Source: Cepaea nemoralis
Taxonomy: Eukaryota; Mollusca; Gastropoda; Stylommatophora; Helicidae
Direction: 5' to 3'
Assembly: GCA_014155875.1 (NCBI GenBank)
Contig: JACEFZ010027104.1
Span: forward strand, 68,501 to 132,500
DNA: 64,000 nucleotides
The position numbers and the translations under genes were made by a program. Under the pieces are notes generated by a model that saw only the letters and a list, made by a program, of their open reading frames with translations, did no database searches and was not told the DNA's origin. Each line of letters starts with the position of its first letter. Within the stretch, counting starts at the first letter, position 1. This document shows, piece after piece, positions 21,925-34,400 of the stretch.

Positions 21925-22230
21925 GTTGGTGTTTTTGAGCTCGCTCTAAACTCGAAGATAATAATCCATCCGCGTGCTTCTACTTCCTGTGCATTGAACT
22001 GATTTGTGCGTGTGGATTAGCCTTTCCTATTACTAGTTTCCCTAGCCATCAGGCGAACCCACTCCGACATTTGAGGTTCTTGTAGTTTACATACCCCAAG
22101 TCAAGGACGAGAAGTTAACATTTTAGGTCAACGTATCAGTGTATGGGGTGTAACCCACTACCACGACATCAGAACACCGGAAGTTTATGAGCCAGCGTTC
22201 TTATCAATTCAGCCACACTGACCTCTAGGC
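21925..22230 (-). repeat. SINE family E, reverse
   Basis: Shares CAGGCGAACCCACTCCGAC, ACCCCAAGTCAAGGACGAG and a terminal TTCAGCCACACTGACCT with 23575-23890 and 28805-29065. On the minus strand that end is the tRNA-like head. Confidence 0.65.
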
Positions 22231-22299
22231 GAGCTGTGATGAGAGGGATCTTCCGTAAACCATTTGTTACCAGTTGACATGCAAATGAGACAGCCCTTC

Positions 22300-23010
22300 A
22301 TGAAGGAGATGAAGACGGAAAATTGATTACAGACATTAGATGTAGACAATCACGATGTTTGGAAAGTTTTATAAGGAGAAATCAATTTGAAATATAAATG
22401 GATTATTTCATCCAGCGGATGGAGTGTTCTACGAGAGAATACCGGGATACAAGGCCAGAGAACGACCAAGGAAAAGCTAGCTAGAAGGAGCAAAAGAGAC
22501 ATTGAAGAAATCAAATGTGACTTTGATACAAGCGAAACACAGAAAATAAAGTTTTATGCAATAAGTCACTGCTCTTGAAATATAGAAAATGAGTTCTTAC
22601 ATGTTACATAGAACCAGTTTTAACAGTTGTAAATCATGGACGATTGGTATACAAGCGTAAACTGGAAGCCTTTGAGAATTGGTTTTGTATAAGAATGCTG
22701 AAAATTAATTGGACAGCCAAAATGAACAATTAGGACGTTTCAAGGGAAGCTGAGTCGCAAAGACAACCTGTCACAAAGATAAGAAAGAGGCAGTCATCGT
22801 TTTTTGGCCACGTTATGAGAAAACAAAAGCTAAAACATGTTGTGACAACCGGTAAGATTTGTGGAAAGAAAGATATAAGAAGACAGCGTGAGAAGATTCT
22901 TGACAGTCTTGTGTCATGTCATGGAATTGAGTCAACTCACGAATTGATCCATGACATCGGAGATGGTAATTTGTGGAGAGGCATGATCGTCGGCAAGGCA
23001 CTGGATGATG
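22300..23010 (+). mobile_element. Two degenerate LINE C-terminal fragments
   Basis: First DIRCRQSRCLESFIRRNQFE-like traces near 22330. Then 22640-23010 reads as the same family (RQSSFFGHVMRKQKLKHVVT; EKILDSLVSCHGIESTHELI). Frameshifts and stops throughout. Confidence 0.6.
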
Positions 23011-23241
23011 ATGAGAAAAAATACGTCTACCTCATCTCTGCGACATTTGAAGGCAAAGGCAGTAGGACAACAGAAAAAGAGGACGAATGTTTTCTTGATA
23101 TTTATGTAGATGTGATGCTTGAGGGATATGACGATGGCATGGTAGAATATTATTGTTAGTACTGTTCCAAAACATTCATGACCAAGATTTCTGCACATAC
23201 GTGAATGTCTATTCATTTGACGAAGCGCATGATGGTAATGA

Positions 23242-23243
23242 CC

Positions 23244-23274
<31 letters not shown>

Positions 23275-23277
23275 ACA
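23242..23277. repeat. (C)n(CA)n microsatellite
   Basis: Pure C followed by CA units. A similar tract lies at 8310-8337. Confidence 0.95.
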
Positions 23278-23574
23278 GAATTGATATCATAACACTCCGG
23301 ATAAAAGCATAGATGCTCCGTCTACTCAACACACGATGATGATGATGGTACCTGCAACACACTGGTTTTACACAGGTCTGATTCGTCCACTCAGGCGACC
23401 TACCTTGCTGGACGTACACTTAAATCGAAACTCAAGGATCCTTTAATATGCTGTTGCATGTGTTGTTATTATGTCTTAATCTGGCAGTTTTTCACAGTCT
23501 TCAAACTATTTGCCTTGTTCATGCACATATTGATATTTCACATTACTCTAATAATGATGATGGTGGTGATTGTG

Positions 23575-23890
23575 GTGAGTTGACTTTTTTTTGTCTCTCG
23601 CTCGCTTTTGAACTCAAGCGTAGTCCATACACACTACTTCTAGTAGCACTGGACTGAGTTTTGCTAGTGGATTAGCTTTCGCTATTAACAGTGTCCCTCG
23701 CTATCAGGCGAACCCACTCCGACTTCAGATGTACTAGTAATTTACGTCCCCAAGCCAAGGGCGGTAGGTCAAAATTTTTTTCCAACTGTCCGGTGTAGTG
23801 GTTGAACCCCTTACCTCGGCATCAGCACACCGGCTATTTAAAATCTTTCGTTCTTATCCATTCAGCCATGCTGACCTGCTTGAGTTGAGT
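23575..23890 (-). repeat. SINE family E, reverse
   Basis: GTGGATTAGCTTTCGCTATT, CCCCAAGCCAAGGGCGG and TCCATTCAGCCATGCTGACC align with the two other copies. Confidence 0.7.
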
Positions 23891-23999
23891 TGAATCAAGA
23901 ACCACCGTGAGTTGGTTGAGGGACTATGCCTCAATCGAGGATAAAGAATGAAAGAAGCTACTGCGCATGTCAGATCTAAATAGGTATATTTTTATTTTC

Positions 24000-24165
24000 C
24001 GCGTTTCCATCCTGTTTCAGGATATTGCGGTCATCACACAGCATCTTTCAGCTGTATGTTGATTCCTAGGCTAGATTACGCTCATCAGTACGCCACGACT
24101 TTCTGAGCGACCGGCTCCATACTCTCATAAGTCACTTTTGCGATTCGAACCACTGCTAATTCTCG
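24000..24165 (-). repeat. SINE family C, reverse, diverged
   Basis: CATCTTTCAGCTGTATGTTG, AGATTACGCTCA and TTTCTGAGCGACCGGCTCC are reverse family C body. Confidence 0.6.
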
Positions 24166-24740
24166 TCGCGTGACGTGACGAGAGTATTCGGGGTTAGCGG
24201 AGAAAGCTGCTAACCTCTCGGCCATGGAGGTATTGCGCTTCGAAAATATCCATCCCACGTCCGTGCCGTTTTTGTCTACCTCCTCACCATTGCTGTCTTT
24301 TAATCCTGGCCATTTTCATCAAGTGACAGTCAATTTAGGGAGACAGCAGTCAGCACACCCTACCTGTTTCGCTGACATGTTTTTACGTTTCCGCCTCATT
24401 AGATGTTAAGAACTTTAACAATTTCTACCTGTCGACTAAAAACTTGAAATACGTGAAAGCACGGAACACGTGCTCAATCCATTCGTTCAGAGGGGGGAAA
24501 CGTGTACGCTAGAAAGGTGTTATTAGTTACCTTGATTAGTTACCGTAAACACTTTATAACAATATTGGAAGATTGAACTTTTTGTGTAGGTGCGAGGGAA
24601 AATGCGCGGGGATTGGATTGGACACACACCGAGAAAACCAGTAAGCTCCCGTGTCACTGCAAGATGGAGACAGCAGAGTGAGATAATACAATATAGTGAT
24701 AATTATTTCATCTCTTAGTGAGCAGGTAATGATAGAGAAG
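24166..24740. other. No recognisable feature
   Basis: Possibly the degraded head of the preceding SINE at the start; otherwise unassigned. Confidence 0.4.
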
Positions 24741-24744
24741 TGTA

Positions 24745-24880
24745 CAGAATTTAATGTAAACCTATTCCCATGTTTTGTGAATTATTCAAAGGCATTTAAC
24801 TGTGCATAACATCAGAAACTTTGGGAAATCATGAGGAAAATGGGCTTTCCATCACATGTAGTACAACTCATAAATAAGTA
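24745..24880 (+). mobile_element. LINE RT fragment (palm, first catalytic region)
   Basis: CFVNYSKAFNCA, a stop, then HQKLWEIMRKMGFPSHVVQL resembles the DYxKAFD...LW segment. D is replaced (NYSKAFN) and a stop follows. It runs into AT-rich repeats at 24880-25015. Confidence 0.6.
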
Positions 24881-25039
24881 ATAATATATATAGTAGTAAT
24901 ATAATATGTAAATATTATACGTAATTGCTGAGTATATTATTGCTGAAATAATTTAAATATTATAAGTAATATAATAGTAATAGAAATAATATAATAGTAA
25001 TAAAAAATATATAAACTCATCTTGAACTCAAGATAAGTC

Positions 25040-26740
25040 CGTTCCTCCTTAGTTTGATCGCTGCAGCCCTCTTTCAACGGAAAGTAGTTTTTAGATGTGG
25101 CAGTTGGACTTCAGAACCAACAACAATATATCCTGGTCTACCACAGAGATTACCACTTTCTCCGGTGCTGTTCAACGCCTACACAGTGAGAATCACCAGC
25201 GAGCAGATCACTGGGCCGGGGATGAAATTGTCATATGCCGATGATGTTTTAGTGTATCGTCAGGGTCAGGATAGAGATCAGGTTGCTGTGGAACTGCAAG
25301 CCGAACTCAATCGCATAAGTACTTGGTGTGCTGAAGCTGGGGCAATGGTCAACCAAAAAAAGACAGCAGTGACATGGTTCTCTTTGAATAATCATATTGT
25401 CAACACTCCAACACCAACTGTTAATCTGTGTTCAGAGACTGTGGAAAGAACGCAGGCAACGTTTTGATCGAAGCCTTGCTTATAATGAGCACATAGACCA
25501 GGTGATAACAAAGGCCAAGCGGGGTTTGGCTGCGATGCGGATGATGGCGGCAGCAAACTGTAAGCAGCGCCATCTATGCTTCCTATATGAGGGGCTGGTC
25601 ATGTCTGTTTTTGAGTATGCGATGGCGATCCTGACTCTCAGCCGTAAGCAGATAGAAAGGATGGAAAGGATACAGAACGAAGCTATGCGCATTATTCTTG
25701 GATGTACAAGAGATACAGCATTCAGGGCGATGCGCTACCTTTTTGATTTTCCAACCATTGAAGACAGACGACAAATTTGCAGAGCACGTGCCTACCTCAG
25801 AGTTAATGCAAACCTACAACATCCACTGCATAGTGAAATTAGGAAGAGTAAAAGGCAGCAGGTTAAAAAGAGGAAGGTCGTGGATGGGTCAAGCCGAAGA
25901 CATTCTTCAACAAGTGTGTTCACTGGAGGACTTAGAACCTGGCGAGGAGTGGGTACAAGTGCCAACAGATTTCTGTACGTCCTTTTCAGTTTGCATCCAC
26001 CTAGACAGAAAATGCAGACAAGAAAATCCGGCTGCTGTGGAGGCGGAAGTACAAGCGTTGATTTTCGAGAATTCGTTAGACGGTGATGCTGTCATTTACA
26101 CAGATGGGTCGGTCGTCCGACATGTGAGAAGCTCATGGGCCTTTACGGCGCGGGCCGGAGGGAGAATTGTGAAGGAGGACTCTGGTGCTTTTGTTGAGAC
26201 CACAAGTAGCCTGACTATGGAAGTCATGGCAGTAAGTAAAGCAATAACATGGCTCGAGACACAGACATTCACTAGGGCATGTTTCCTTAGCGACTCAATG
26301 AGCATGCTCAAGAGGATAGAGATGGGATGGATCCGAAGAGAATGGTTGCTGTCTCTGGGGCGATCTCGGCTGACGAAGAATAGTTTCATCTTCGTACCAG
26401 GGCATGCGGGAGTACAAGGAAATGAGCGGGCTGACAAGCTCGCAGGTAAGGCTAATGTGGAGGGCGGACGCGCCATGGACCAGGCTGACATTCTGAATGC
26501 TCTACGAGAAGTAAGACTTTTGCGAGAACCAAGTGATGACTGCGAATCTACAACCATGGTCAGACTGCGAGAACAGCAAATTAAAAGAGGTGTGGCCAAA
26601 CAAGAACACTACGCAGGAAGCCAAAGAAGATTGATAAACCAACACAGAACTGGTGTCGTTAGCCGCTACACGCTGCGGGATTTGCTGAGGAGGGGATCCG
26701 AGCACTTATGGACTGAATGGTTCGATGTGCAATGAGGATG
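25040..26740 (+). mobile_element. I-like LINE ORF2 remnant: RT palm/thumb plus RNase H
   Basis: 5-prime truncated. The part at 25054-25440 carries GMKLSYADDVLVYRQGQDRD with intact catalytic YADD. After a frameshift near 25445, the thumb region reads AYNEHIDQVITKAKRGLAAM through FEYAMAILTLSRKQIERMER. After another near 25840 comes an RNase H domain with VIYTDGS, TMEV, SDSMSM and GNERADKLAG (the D-E-D-D set). It ends RYTLRDLLRRGSEHLWTEWF then DVQ and stop. RNase H after RT and the simple-repeat tail place it in the I/Ingi/Nimb group; the exact clade is not determined. Two frameshifts make it non-functional. Confidence 0.85.
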
Positions 26741-26938
<198 letters not shown>

Positions 26939-26944
26939 AACTCA

Positions 26945-27210
26945 TAAAAATGCTCTATCTAGACCAACAAGCAGCGGTAAGAATAGATGGCGAGACATTT
27001 TATTGGATTGACATCAAGCAAGGAGTCCGTCAGGGCTGTGTGCTGTCCCCCTTTTTGTTTAACATGCACGCCGAAAATATAATGAGAAATGTCAGAGATG
27101 GTATAAGCAAGGGGCAATATGATGCCCTAAATATCGGTGGTCATCAAATACCAGAGTTTGGATATGCTGATGGCTCGCTTGCCTGCAGGCCTGGTTGTCA
27201 CGTGGGATAA
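26945..27210 (+). mobile_element. LINE RT fragment with mutated active site
   Basis: Reads DIKQGVRQGCVLSPFLFNMH and then PEFGYADGSLACR. The expected YADD is YADG. It belongs to a different LINE family from the I-like element just upstream. Confidence 0.75.
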
Positions 27211-27244
27211 TATATTGGGGGGGGGGGGGCGGGGGGGGGGCGGG
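27211..27244. repeat. Poly-G tract
   Basis: Two G runs split by single C bases. Confidence 0.9.
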
Positions 27245-27249
27245 TTAAC

Positions 27250-27370
27250 AAATTACCTGGGTTGCCAGGTGGATCCAGCCTAAAATATCTGGCTGGAAGT
27301 ATGGGAAGTAAAGGCAGCCCATAACATATTGAGAACATCTCTCATCGAGTGCCGATTGGTGTATCAGAAT
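27250..27370 (+). repeat. SINE family D, body only
   Basis: GTGGATCCAGCCTAAAATAT and ATGGGAAGTAAAGGCAGCCC, with an end at CATCGAGTGCCGATTGGTGT. Confidence 0.5.
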
Positions 27371-27429
27371 ATTGGAGTAGTCCAACATACCACAGCCGAG
27401 AAGACGTCTCCTTTACTGTTTACTAGCCT

Positions 27430-27655
27430 GCTACATTGCGAAGGAGTTACCGACGCAATTCGTGATCCTGCATCACCGCATTCGAAACACAGCTACGCGC
27501 GATTTGGCAGCAGACCGCGTTGCGTTGGTCTTTTACGAAATGATATGAGTGCCGGTCGTTCAGAAAGCAATGGCAAAGTACTGAACGTAAACTTGCCAAG
27601 AGATCACAACAGCAACAATTGATGGTGTCGACTGCAACGCAAAGGATATGTAACT
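27430..27655 (+). repeat. SINE family C, forward
   Basis: GCGCGATTTGGCAGCAGACC, GTCGTTCAGAAAGCAATGGC and ACTGAACGTAAACTTGCCAA. Confidence 0.75.
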
Positions 27656-27659
27656 GACG

Positions 27660-28040
27660 TTTTTTTTATTTTTTACTTTTTACTTAGTGTTAAGTTAGTT
27701 GCACGTGTTTACATAAATGTCACAATTAATCATTTCATTATTTAGCTATTTCTGATTTACTTAGTATAAACCTGACGACTTTGTTAAAACCCTCTACATC
27801 CGCCTTTGGTAAAGTCAGGTCATCGGGTGTTATAGTGATTGCATCTACATTCTTTATACTGACTCAAAGCTACCTGATAACACACATAATACCAGAAGAG
27901 ACTGGTAGCAATTCTGGGATAGATGTAGCTATAGAAGTATATGTATTCGAGTTTTATTAAGTCTTGACTCATACAGTCTCAACAAGCAGGGCGTCTAAAT
28001 GCCGTTTGGTAAATGTGGCACGATGTATTTGGGGGTAACT
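27660..28040. other. No recognisable feature
   Basis: AT-rich, no support for any feature. Confidence 0.4.
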
Positions 28041-28044
28041 TCAT

Positions 28045-28260
28045 ATGGTGCATGATATACTAAATGAGTTCGAGTCGCAGTTGAGCGAATTCGGATGTTA
28101 AAAAAAATATCTAGGCCACCAGGTCGACACAGCTTAACACGGGTACCAATAATGTTATTGAAAGTAAATGCGGCCTATGTCATACCAACCACATCCCACA
28201 CCGAGTCCGGATTTGTCTATACAAAGGCAGACCGGACCGAGAGAAATGATCTCTCTTGTA
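28045..28260 (+). repeat. SINE family D, forward
   Basis: GTTCGAGTCGCAGTTGAGCG near the head, then AACACGGGTACCAATAATG and CACCGAGTCCGGATTTGTCT. Confidence 0.5.
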
Positions 28261-28412
28261 ATGTGGTCTGTTTTCAATATGCCAATCTCTTCGACTGTGT
28301 TATTCGTCTAAAAAGTTTAAAGAACAAATATATTTTTTATAGTTTTATTTTTGTTATTCCGTCAAAAAGACTTCGATGGAAACGCTTGTATCTGCGTGTA
28401 TTTGCATATGTC

Positions 28413-28471
28413 GTTGTTGTTGTTGTTGTTGTTGTTATTGTTACTGTCGTCGTTGTTGTTGTTTCTGCTGC

Positions 28472-28504
<33 letters not shown>

Positions 28505-28802
28505 AGTTGTTGCGGCTGCTGTTGCTGCTGTTGCTGTTGATATTGCTGTTGATATTTCTGCTGTTGTTGGTACTGTTGTTGTTGCTGTTGTTGCTGTTAT
28601 TGTTGTTGTTGTTGTTGTTGTTATTGATGTTGTTGCTGTTGTTGTTTTTGCTGTTTTTTGTTGTTGTTGTTGTTTGCTTTTGCTGTTTTTGTTGTTGTTG
28701 TTTTCTTTTGTTGTTGTTGTTGTTTGTTATTGCTGTTGCTGTCATTGTTGCTGTTGTTGTTGTTGCTGATGTTGTTGTTGTTTTTGTTGTTGTTGTTGTT
28801 GC
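28413..28802. repeat. (TTG)n/(CTG)n compound microsatellite
   Basis: About 390 bp of TTG and CTG triplets with interruptions. It abuts the 3-prime side of a reverse SINE family E copy, so it is probably that SINE's (CAA)n tail expanded. Confidence 0.95.
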
Positions 28803-28804
28803 TC

Positions 28805-29065
28805 TTCGCTAGCTTTGACCTCAAGCACACATGTGTCCAGCAGCACTTGGCTCTTGGATTACTTTTCCCTATTAACACTATCCCTTGCCATCATGCTACT
28901 TCGACTTCAGAGGTACCTGTAATTTGCGTCCCCAAGTCAATGACGAGAAGTCAACATTTTAGCCCAACTGACCGGTGTAGTGATTGAACTAGCTACCTCG
29001 GCATCAGTATCAGCACACCGGATGTTTAAAAACAAGCTCTGTTATCCATTCTGCCACGCAGAGCT
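28805..29065 (-). repeat. SINE family E, reverse
   Basis: The head on the minus strand, GCTCTGCGTGGCAGAATGG, is tRNA-like, and the body matches 21925-22230 and 23575-23890. Confidence 0.7.
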
Positions 29066-29234
29066 ACAAACTTCTCAGTCATATTTTGTATTTTATTCCG
29101 GCTCCTGTGAAAGCGTGGCTAGAGTAGATCCTCTTAAATCCATACCGAACAATGATGCTGAATAGATTAAGATGGTGGCAAGAATGAAAATCATCCACAG
29201 AAATTATCCAGAACACCAAGGACCGCTATCTCTG

Positions 29235-29435
29235 GTCACGTGACGTTTACTACCGCCGTCGATTTGCTTAAGAAAACTATTATTCTCCCTTCTTTTCATT
29301 CAAACCCCACTTTCTTTTTGAACTTCAACTACACTATTAATGTTGGAACTCTTCGCTGGCTGCTGAGGATGGGGACGGAGCGCTTATGGGAATGCCCCGA
29401 ATGCTGTGATGTCGGTTCCTAAATCAATCAATCAA
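29235..29435 (+). mobile_element. I-like LINE tail preceded by a repeated segment
   Basis: 29235-29330 matches 46290-46385 and 50425-50515 (ACGTTTACTACCGCCGTCGA; AAACTATTATTCTCCCTTCT). 29340-29435 is the I-like LINE 3-prime end with (AATC)n. Confidence 0.7.
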
Positions 29436-29436
29436 T

Positions 29437-30610
29437 TAATCATTTTGTTCTACTGCCAGGTGCTGTCTGCAGGGACTTTCTTCTGATATGGTAGTAAGTT
29501 TATTTCGAAGGAGTGCACCACAGAATTTGTGTTGCTGGTGTTGTTCTAATTGTGATTCTAATGTGTGTAGGTGTAGTGCATTCCTGTCAGTCTGTTTTGT
29601 GAGTTGTATTGCTGTTTGTATGATATGTTCTTGTTGTAGTGTGTCTTTGTGTATGATGGATGCTAATTGTTGTGTTCTATAACGTATTGTATTCTTTAGT
29701 AGATCCCAAATTTGTGCTATGTTGTTGGTGGGTGCGCTGTTAGTGTATGTTAGAATAAGGTGTGTCATGTGTTGTACATAACCTGTGTTTTAGAGTAGTG
29801 TGTTGTTGAATTTCCAATGTGGTGATCGTTTTTATGACCTTGCATTTGTAGTGTCTGTAGTGATATGTGCTAGTACTGCTTTGTGATTTGTGTATTCTAA
29901 TGTCTCTTGTAGATGTTTTGTGTGTATTATGTGATGTGTTGAATGTGTGTATATTCTGTCTAGTCTGGCCGATCTATTGTAAGCCCTATTTTTTGTGTTG
30001 TTGCAATGTTATTAGGGTGTCTGTGTCTGAAAGCGTCTGCTAAATTGTGTGTGTCTAAGGTATTCTGTAGTACATCCAGTTAGTATATTCCATTCCTGTC
30101 AATTCTTCTTAATTGTGTCTTGATTCCTGCTTCCCCCCCCCCCTACTATATCCAAATCTGAGAGTACAAAATTGAAATCAACATGCAAGGATAGCATTTT
30201 GCCCTCTGTATATTTGTGTAAGTAGGATGTCTAATTCTTGGTAAAAATTTGGTTGATGATTGTAATTTAGTGGTTCATGTATGTTTACTATGGTGTATGC
30301 CTGTATAGTGTTTTCTACCTGTATTATGGAGATTCATCCCTGGTTATCCGTGTGTGTTCTAATTTTATCCCACCTGTCTGATGTCTGCAGAATAGCTGTT
30401 CCTGACCCGATTTTGTGTATGCCTAAACTAAAGCATGAATGTTTGAGGCCTAGCTGTGTGGTGATATGTTGTGCGAATGTTTTTGAACATATATTTGTTT
30501 CTTATAGTAGTATAAAGTCTGGTTTGTGTTTGTTTATTAGTGTGATAATGTGTTGTAATTTTGTATGTATACCACAAATGTTTAAAGTAATAATAATTAA
30601 ATCACTAGTC
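29437..30610 (-). mobile_element. Tx1/L1-like LINE fragment: endonuclease plus linker
   Basis: On the minus strand the region from 30610 reads as an eroded APE endonuclease start (LQHIITLINKHKPDFILL, a stop, ETN) and ends with AQIWDLLKNTIRYRTQQLAS through TDRNALHLHTLESQLEQHQQ. It is a clear relative of the element at 40.5-45.8 kb, with many stops. It lacks the RT. Confidence 0.75.
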
Positions 30611-30779
30611 ATTGTAATTTAAGTAAAAACACATAAATAAGATATAATAACTATATAGATTCACACGCAAAGTTGTTATCTGTGATGGGATTTATTCTGG
30701 AACAACAGGGTCAATAGACCAACATTGTATAATACTCAAGATGGACCAAAAATACTATCGGCTGAATAGAAAAGGATAT

Positions 30780-31149
<370 letters not shown>

Positions 31150-31150
<1 letters not shown>

Positions 31151-31495
31151 AATAAATCAACATAAAATAGATGAGGAAGTAGCTGTTTATAATCGCGTAG
31201 TTTAGTTTCTCTGACCATGGATGCAGTTTTATTATGTTAAGGAAGGGAAGAGCAGGCAAATGTATGCTACTCTCTACACGTGTTTCTAAACAACTGTAAC
31301 CACAAGAAACATGGACGATCAATGTCCGGTACTATAATTATAATTAGTTGTGTGTAATGTGACTTAAGAAACTAGTGAACGTTGTGTCACATTTTAGCAG
31401 AATGTGACATGATTCGAGGAATGTGATATCTGAAGGGTCACCAAGACTTAAATAGATTACCTTCAGGAAGAATGAAACGTGTTCAAGCGCTGGTT
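31150..31495. other. Unassigned; short palindrome
   Basis: A perfect 9-bp inverted repeat TGTCACATT/AATGTGACA with a 7-nt loop lies at 31385-31409. Nothing else is recognised before the retrocopy. Confidence 0.4.
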
Positions 31496-31499
31496 AGCT

Positions 31500-34400
31500 G
31501 AAAGAAAAAACAGTGCACCAAACTCCCTAAGCCAACAGTTAGAGACAAAGCATCTTTGCCTGACCTTCCTGTATCGGAGCAACCACGGAGTGACCAAGAC
31601 ACGAAAGACATCGAAGATGATGGTAGAGAGAACTTAGTAACTTCCACCACTGGTGTTGTAACAGCTACCAGCGCTACCATCGCTGTTGGGAGCAGTAAGT
31701 AGCAGCACCACCAACATCGCTAGCTCGCCAAGAACAACATCGAGGATTCCAGGAACCTCTCTGAAAAAAGGCTGCAAGTATGGATGCACAGGAAGGTCTT
31801 CCAGTAAAGTTCTCCAAATGCAGGACGCTCGACCCGTCCCCAAGCCCAAGTCTTCTAGCAAAAAGTCCTCCAAAGAAAAGCAAAAGAGCGAGAATGTAGC
31901 TGTGAAGTATAGCCAGAAGGTGGACAGCGAGAAGAATACAACAGCTGTAGACAAAATGGCAAGTCTTAAAGATCCGGCTAAACAGAACGGGCATACCGAT
32001 GGAAAAACATGCTAAAGAACGTTCTTGCTGCAAAAGAAGACAACAAGTTGTCACCATCGACGACTGCAGTATCATCATCACCAGCTGTAAGTGCTGTATC
32101 TAGTCAACCACTAAGCGTCGAAGAGAAAGTCAGCCGTGATCCAGAAGCGCAAGATGTTTCTGGTAAATCGGGACAATCAACTGAGCAAAGAGTAGAGTCG
32201 CCTGATCAGGCCCGTAAGCATGAAAGCCAGAGAATCGACCACCAACAGTCCGGGCAGCAACCACTTCACGGTATTCTTAAGGACAGCGGCAACAACGGAT
32301 CAACATCTGGTGCTAGTATGATACAACAGAACAATTTAAACCATAACTACAGCTCTACTGATTCGCACCCGAGAGACTATTCTTACACCTGCAGCAGTCA
32401 CCGGCCGTCCAGAGCTGCTTCCCTGCGCGGAACCGCTGCAAAATCTTTTGAAGACTCCCACGGATCACTGCCTCGAAACTCCAGGTCAACAACTCCAGAC
32501 AACTCTTACAAATACGGTTCCTTCGCACGAATATCCAACATTAGCACCCCAAAGCAACAGGGCGTCTTTTACAACGACCCTCAAGATTTTGGATCTCTAG
32601 CCCGGAAAGCAGAATCTCATTTAGGGTTCTCGGTGAGCAATAAAGACAGAGATCCCAGCATCGGGAGAAGCAACTATGCAACGGTAAATTATAATAAGAG
32701 TAACTACGGTACGGCTGGCTACAGCAGTAACAGCTATGGAGTCGGCAGTAAGTATAACATTCACAGAGCACCATCTGGTACCGACTCTCAGAGCTCCTTC
32801 TATAGCGTGATCCGAAATGGCAGTTCATCTACCCAGTTCGTCAGTGATAACGAGAATGGGAGATACCATGGCGGTCTGAGGGCCGGCAGCTTGGCCCTGG
32901 GGTATGAATCGGATTCCGGTGCTTATGTCATGGTGAGGCCGGGCCAATCTAGTTTTGGGAGTATTCCGAGGAATTACGAGACCAAGCCAGACTATGGCTG
33001 CTGGTCTTCGGGCTGCTTATGGGGTGGAGCAGTACAGAGTTGGGCCTGAGAAGAGACCGATACCCAGACGTCACATCGTAGGGGGTCCCGGCAAAAGGAT
33101 GGACAGCAAGGATTGGGAGACCGACAGAAGGAGGGAGGCCTTCGTGCAGCTGCTGGCCCAGAAATACCCTCAGTACGCGGACAGGATCCAGGGGGTGGGG
33201 GGCGGGGGGACCGGGCACCGCCCAACCCCTGCAGCCGGACAAGCCCACACGTTCTCGCGAAGGCCAGAGACGACGTACGGCCCTGGTGACGTACAACCCA
33301 AACCTGACAGGAAGCAGCCTGGACTACGATGACCTGGGTGCAATGACTGACCTTGAAGTGCCTTCCTCCCAGAGAGGGTGTTTTTCACGGACGAGCTTGC
33401 CAATCGTTCGCAGTGCATCTACGTCACTCGAGAGACCCCTGAGTTTGTTGTTCCTGGTTTATGGAGATCAGACTAAGAAGTCCTTGCTGCCGAATGAAAT
33501 AACAACTCTGGACACAGTCCGAGCCTTGTTTGTCAGAGCCTTCCCGGACCTTAGCTTGGATCAGCTGGAAAACCCTCGGAAGAAGATATATCTCCTTGAC
33601 CCTGCTACCGATATTTACTTCCCGCTGGAGGACCTTGCGGACATCAAGGACCGCTCAGTGCTGAAAATACATGAAACTGTCAATGACCAGCCGCAGAAGG
33701 TGAAAGAGAGGCAAGAAATCAGGGGTCGGACTGTGCAGATGCCAATGCCAAGGTCTCAGTCTAGGCCAGCGTATGGGGAGACTCCTCCAGTACATAATGA
33801 AATGTTGATGAAATCCCATTCCTTGCCACAGCCTGGGGCCAACACCTACCAAGACCTGATGCATGACCAGCGCAGCCACTGGGAGCTGGAGAGACAGTCA
33901 AGGTCAAGGACTCCAGAAAGTGCCGACCGGTCACAAAGATCACTGTCAGCAGGATCCGCTTCTAGGCAAAGGTTCTCACATTCACCTGACCGGCTACCCA
34001 CGCCAGATAGGATTCCCTTGAACCCAATTCCAGAGAACAGACAGATACCTCTTGGATACCAGGATCATGGTAACTACTATGAGAATGTGGGTCCAGGAAT
34101 GAGTAGGGGACAGCACCCGTCTGGTATTTATGATTCCCTTGTTCCTTATATGGGTTATCCCACTGCACCACCCATCCCAGCTCAGCAGACTTACATTGCA
34201 TGCAGCACCAGAGCACCAGGCATGGCATACTCACAGAGGGCTAGTGGTCCAGGCTTTGATATCATAAGAGACCCAGCAAGGGGAGTTAATGCAGGTCACA
34301 ATTTTATGCAGACAGATGCTGGTTTTCAGCGTACACAGAGTTACCGTATTCCCCCAACAGATAGAGGAGCTAAGGATTTATCCCGTTCACATTCTGTTAC

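Noticed and set aside
28095..28878. Val-, Leu- and Asn-rich ORFs of 109-224 residues
   Set aside because: Translation of the (TTG)n/(CTG)n tract.
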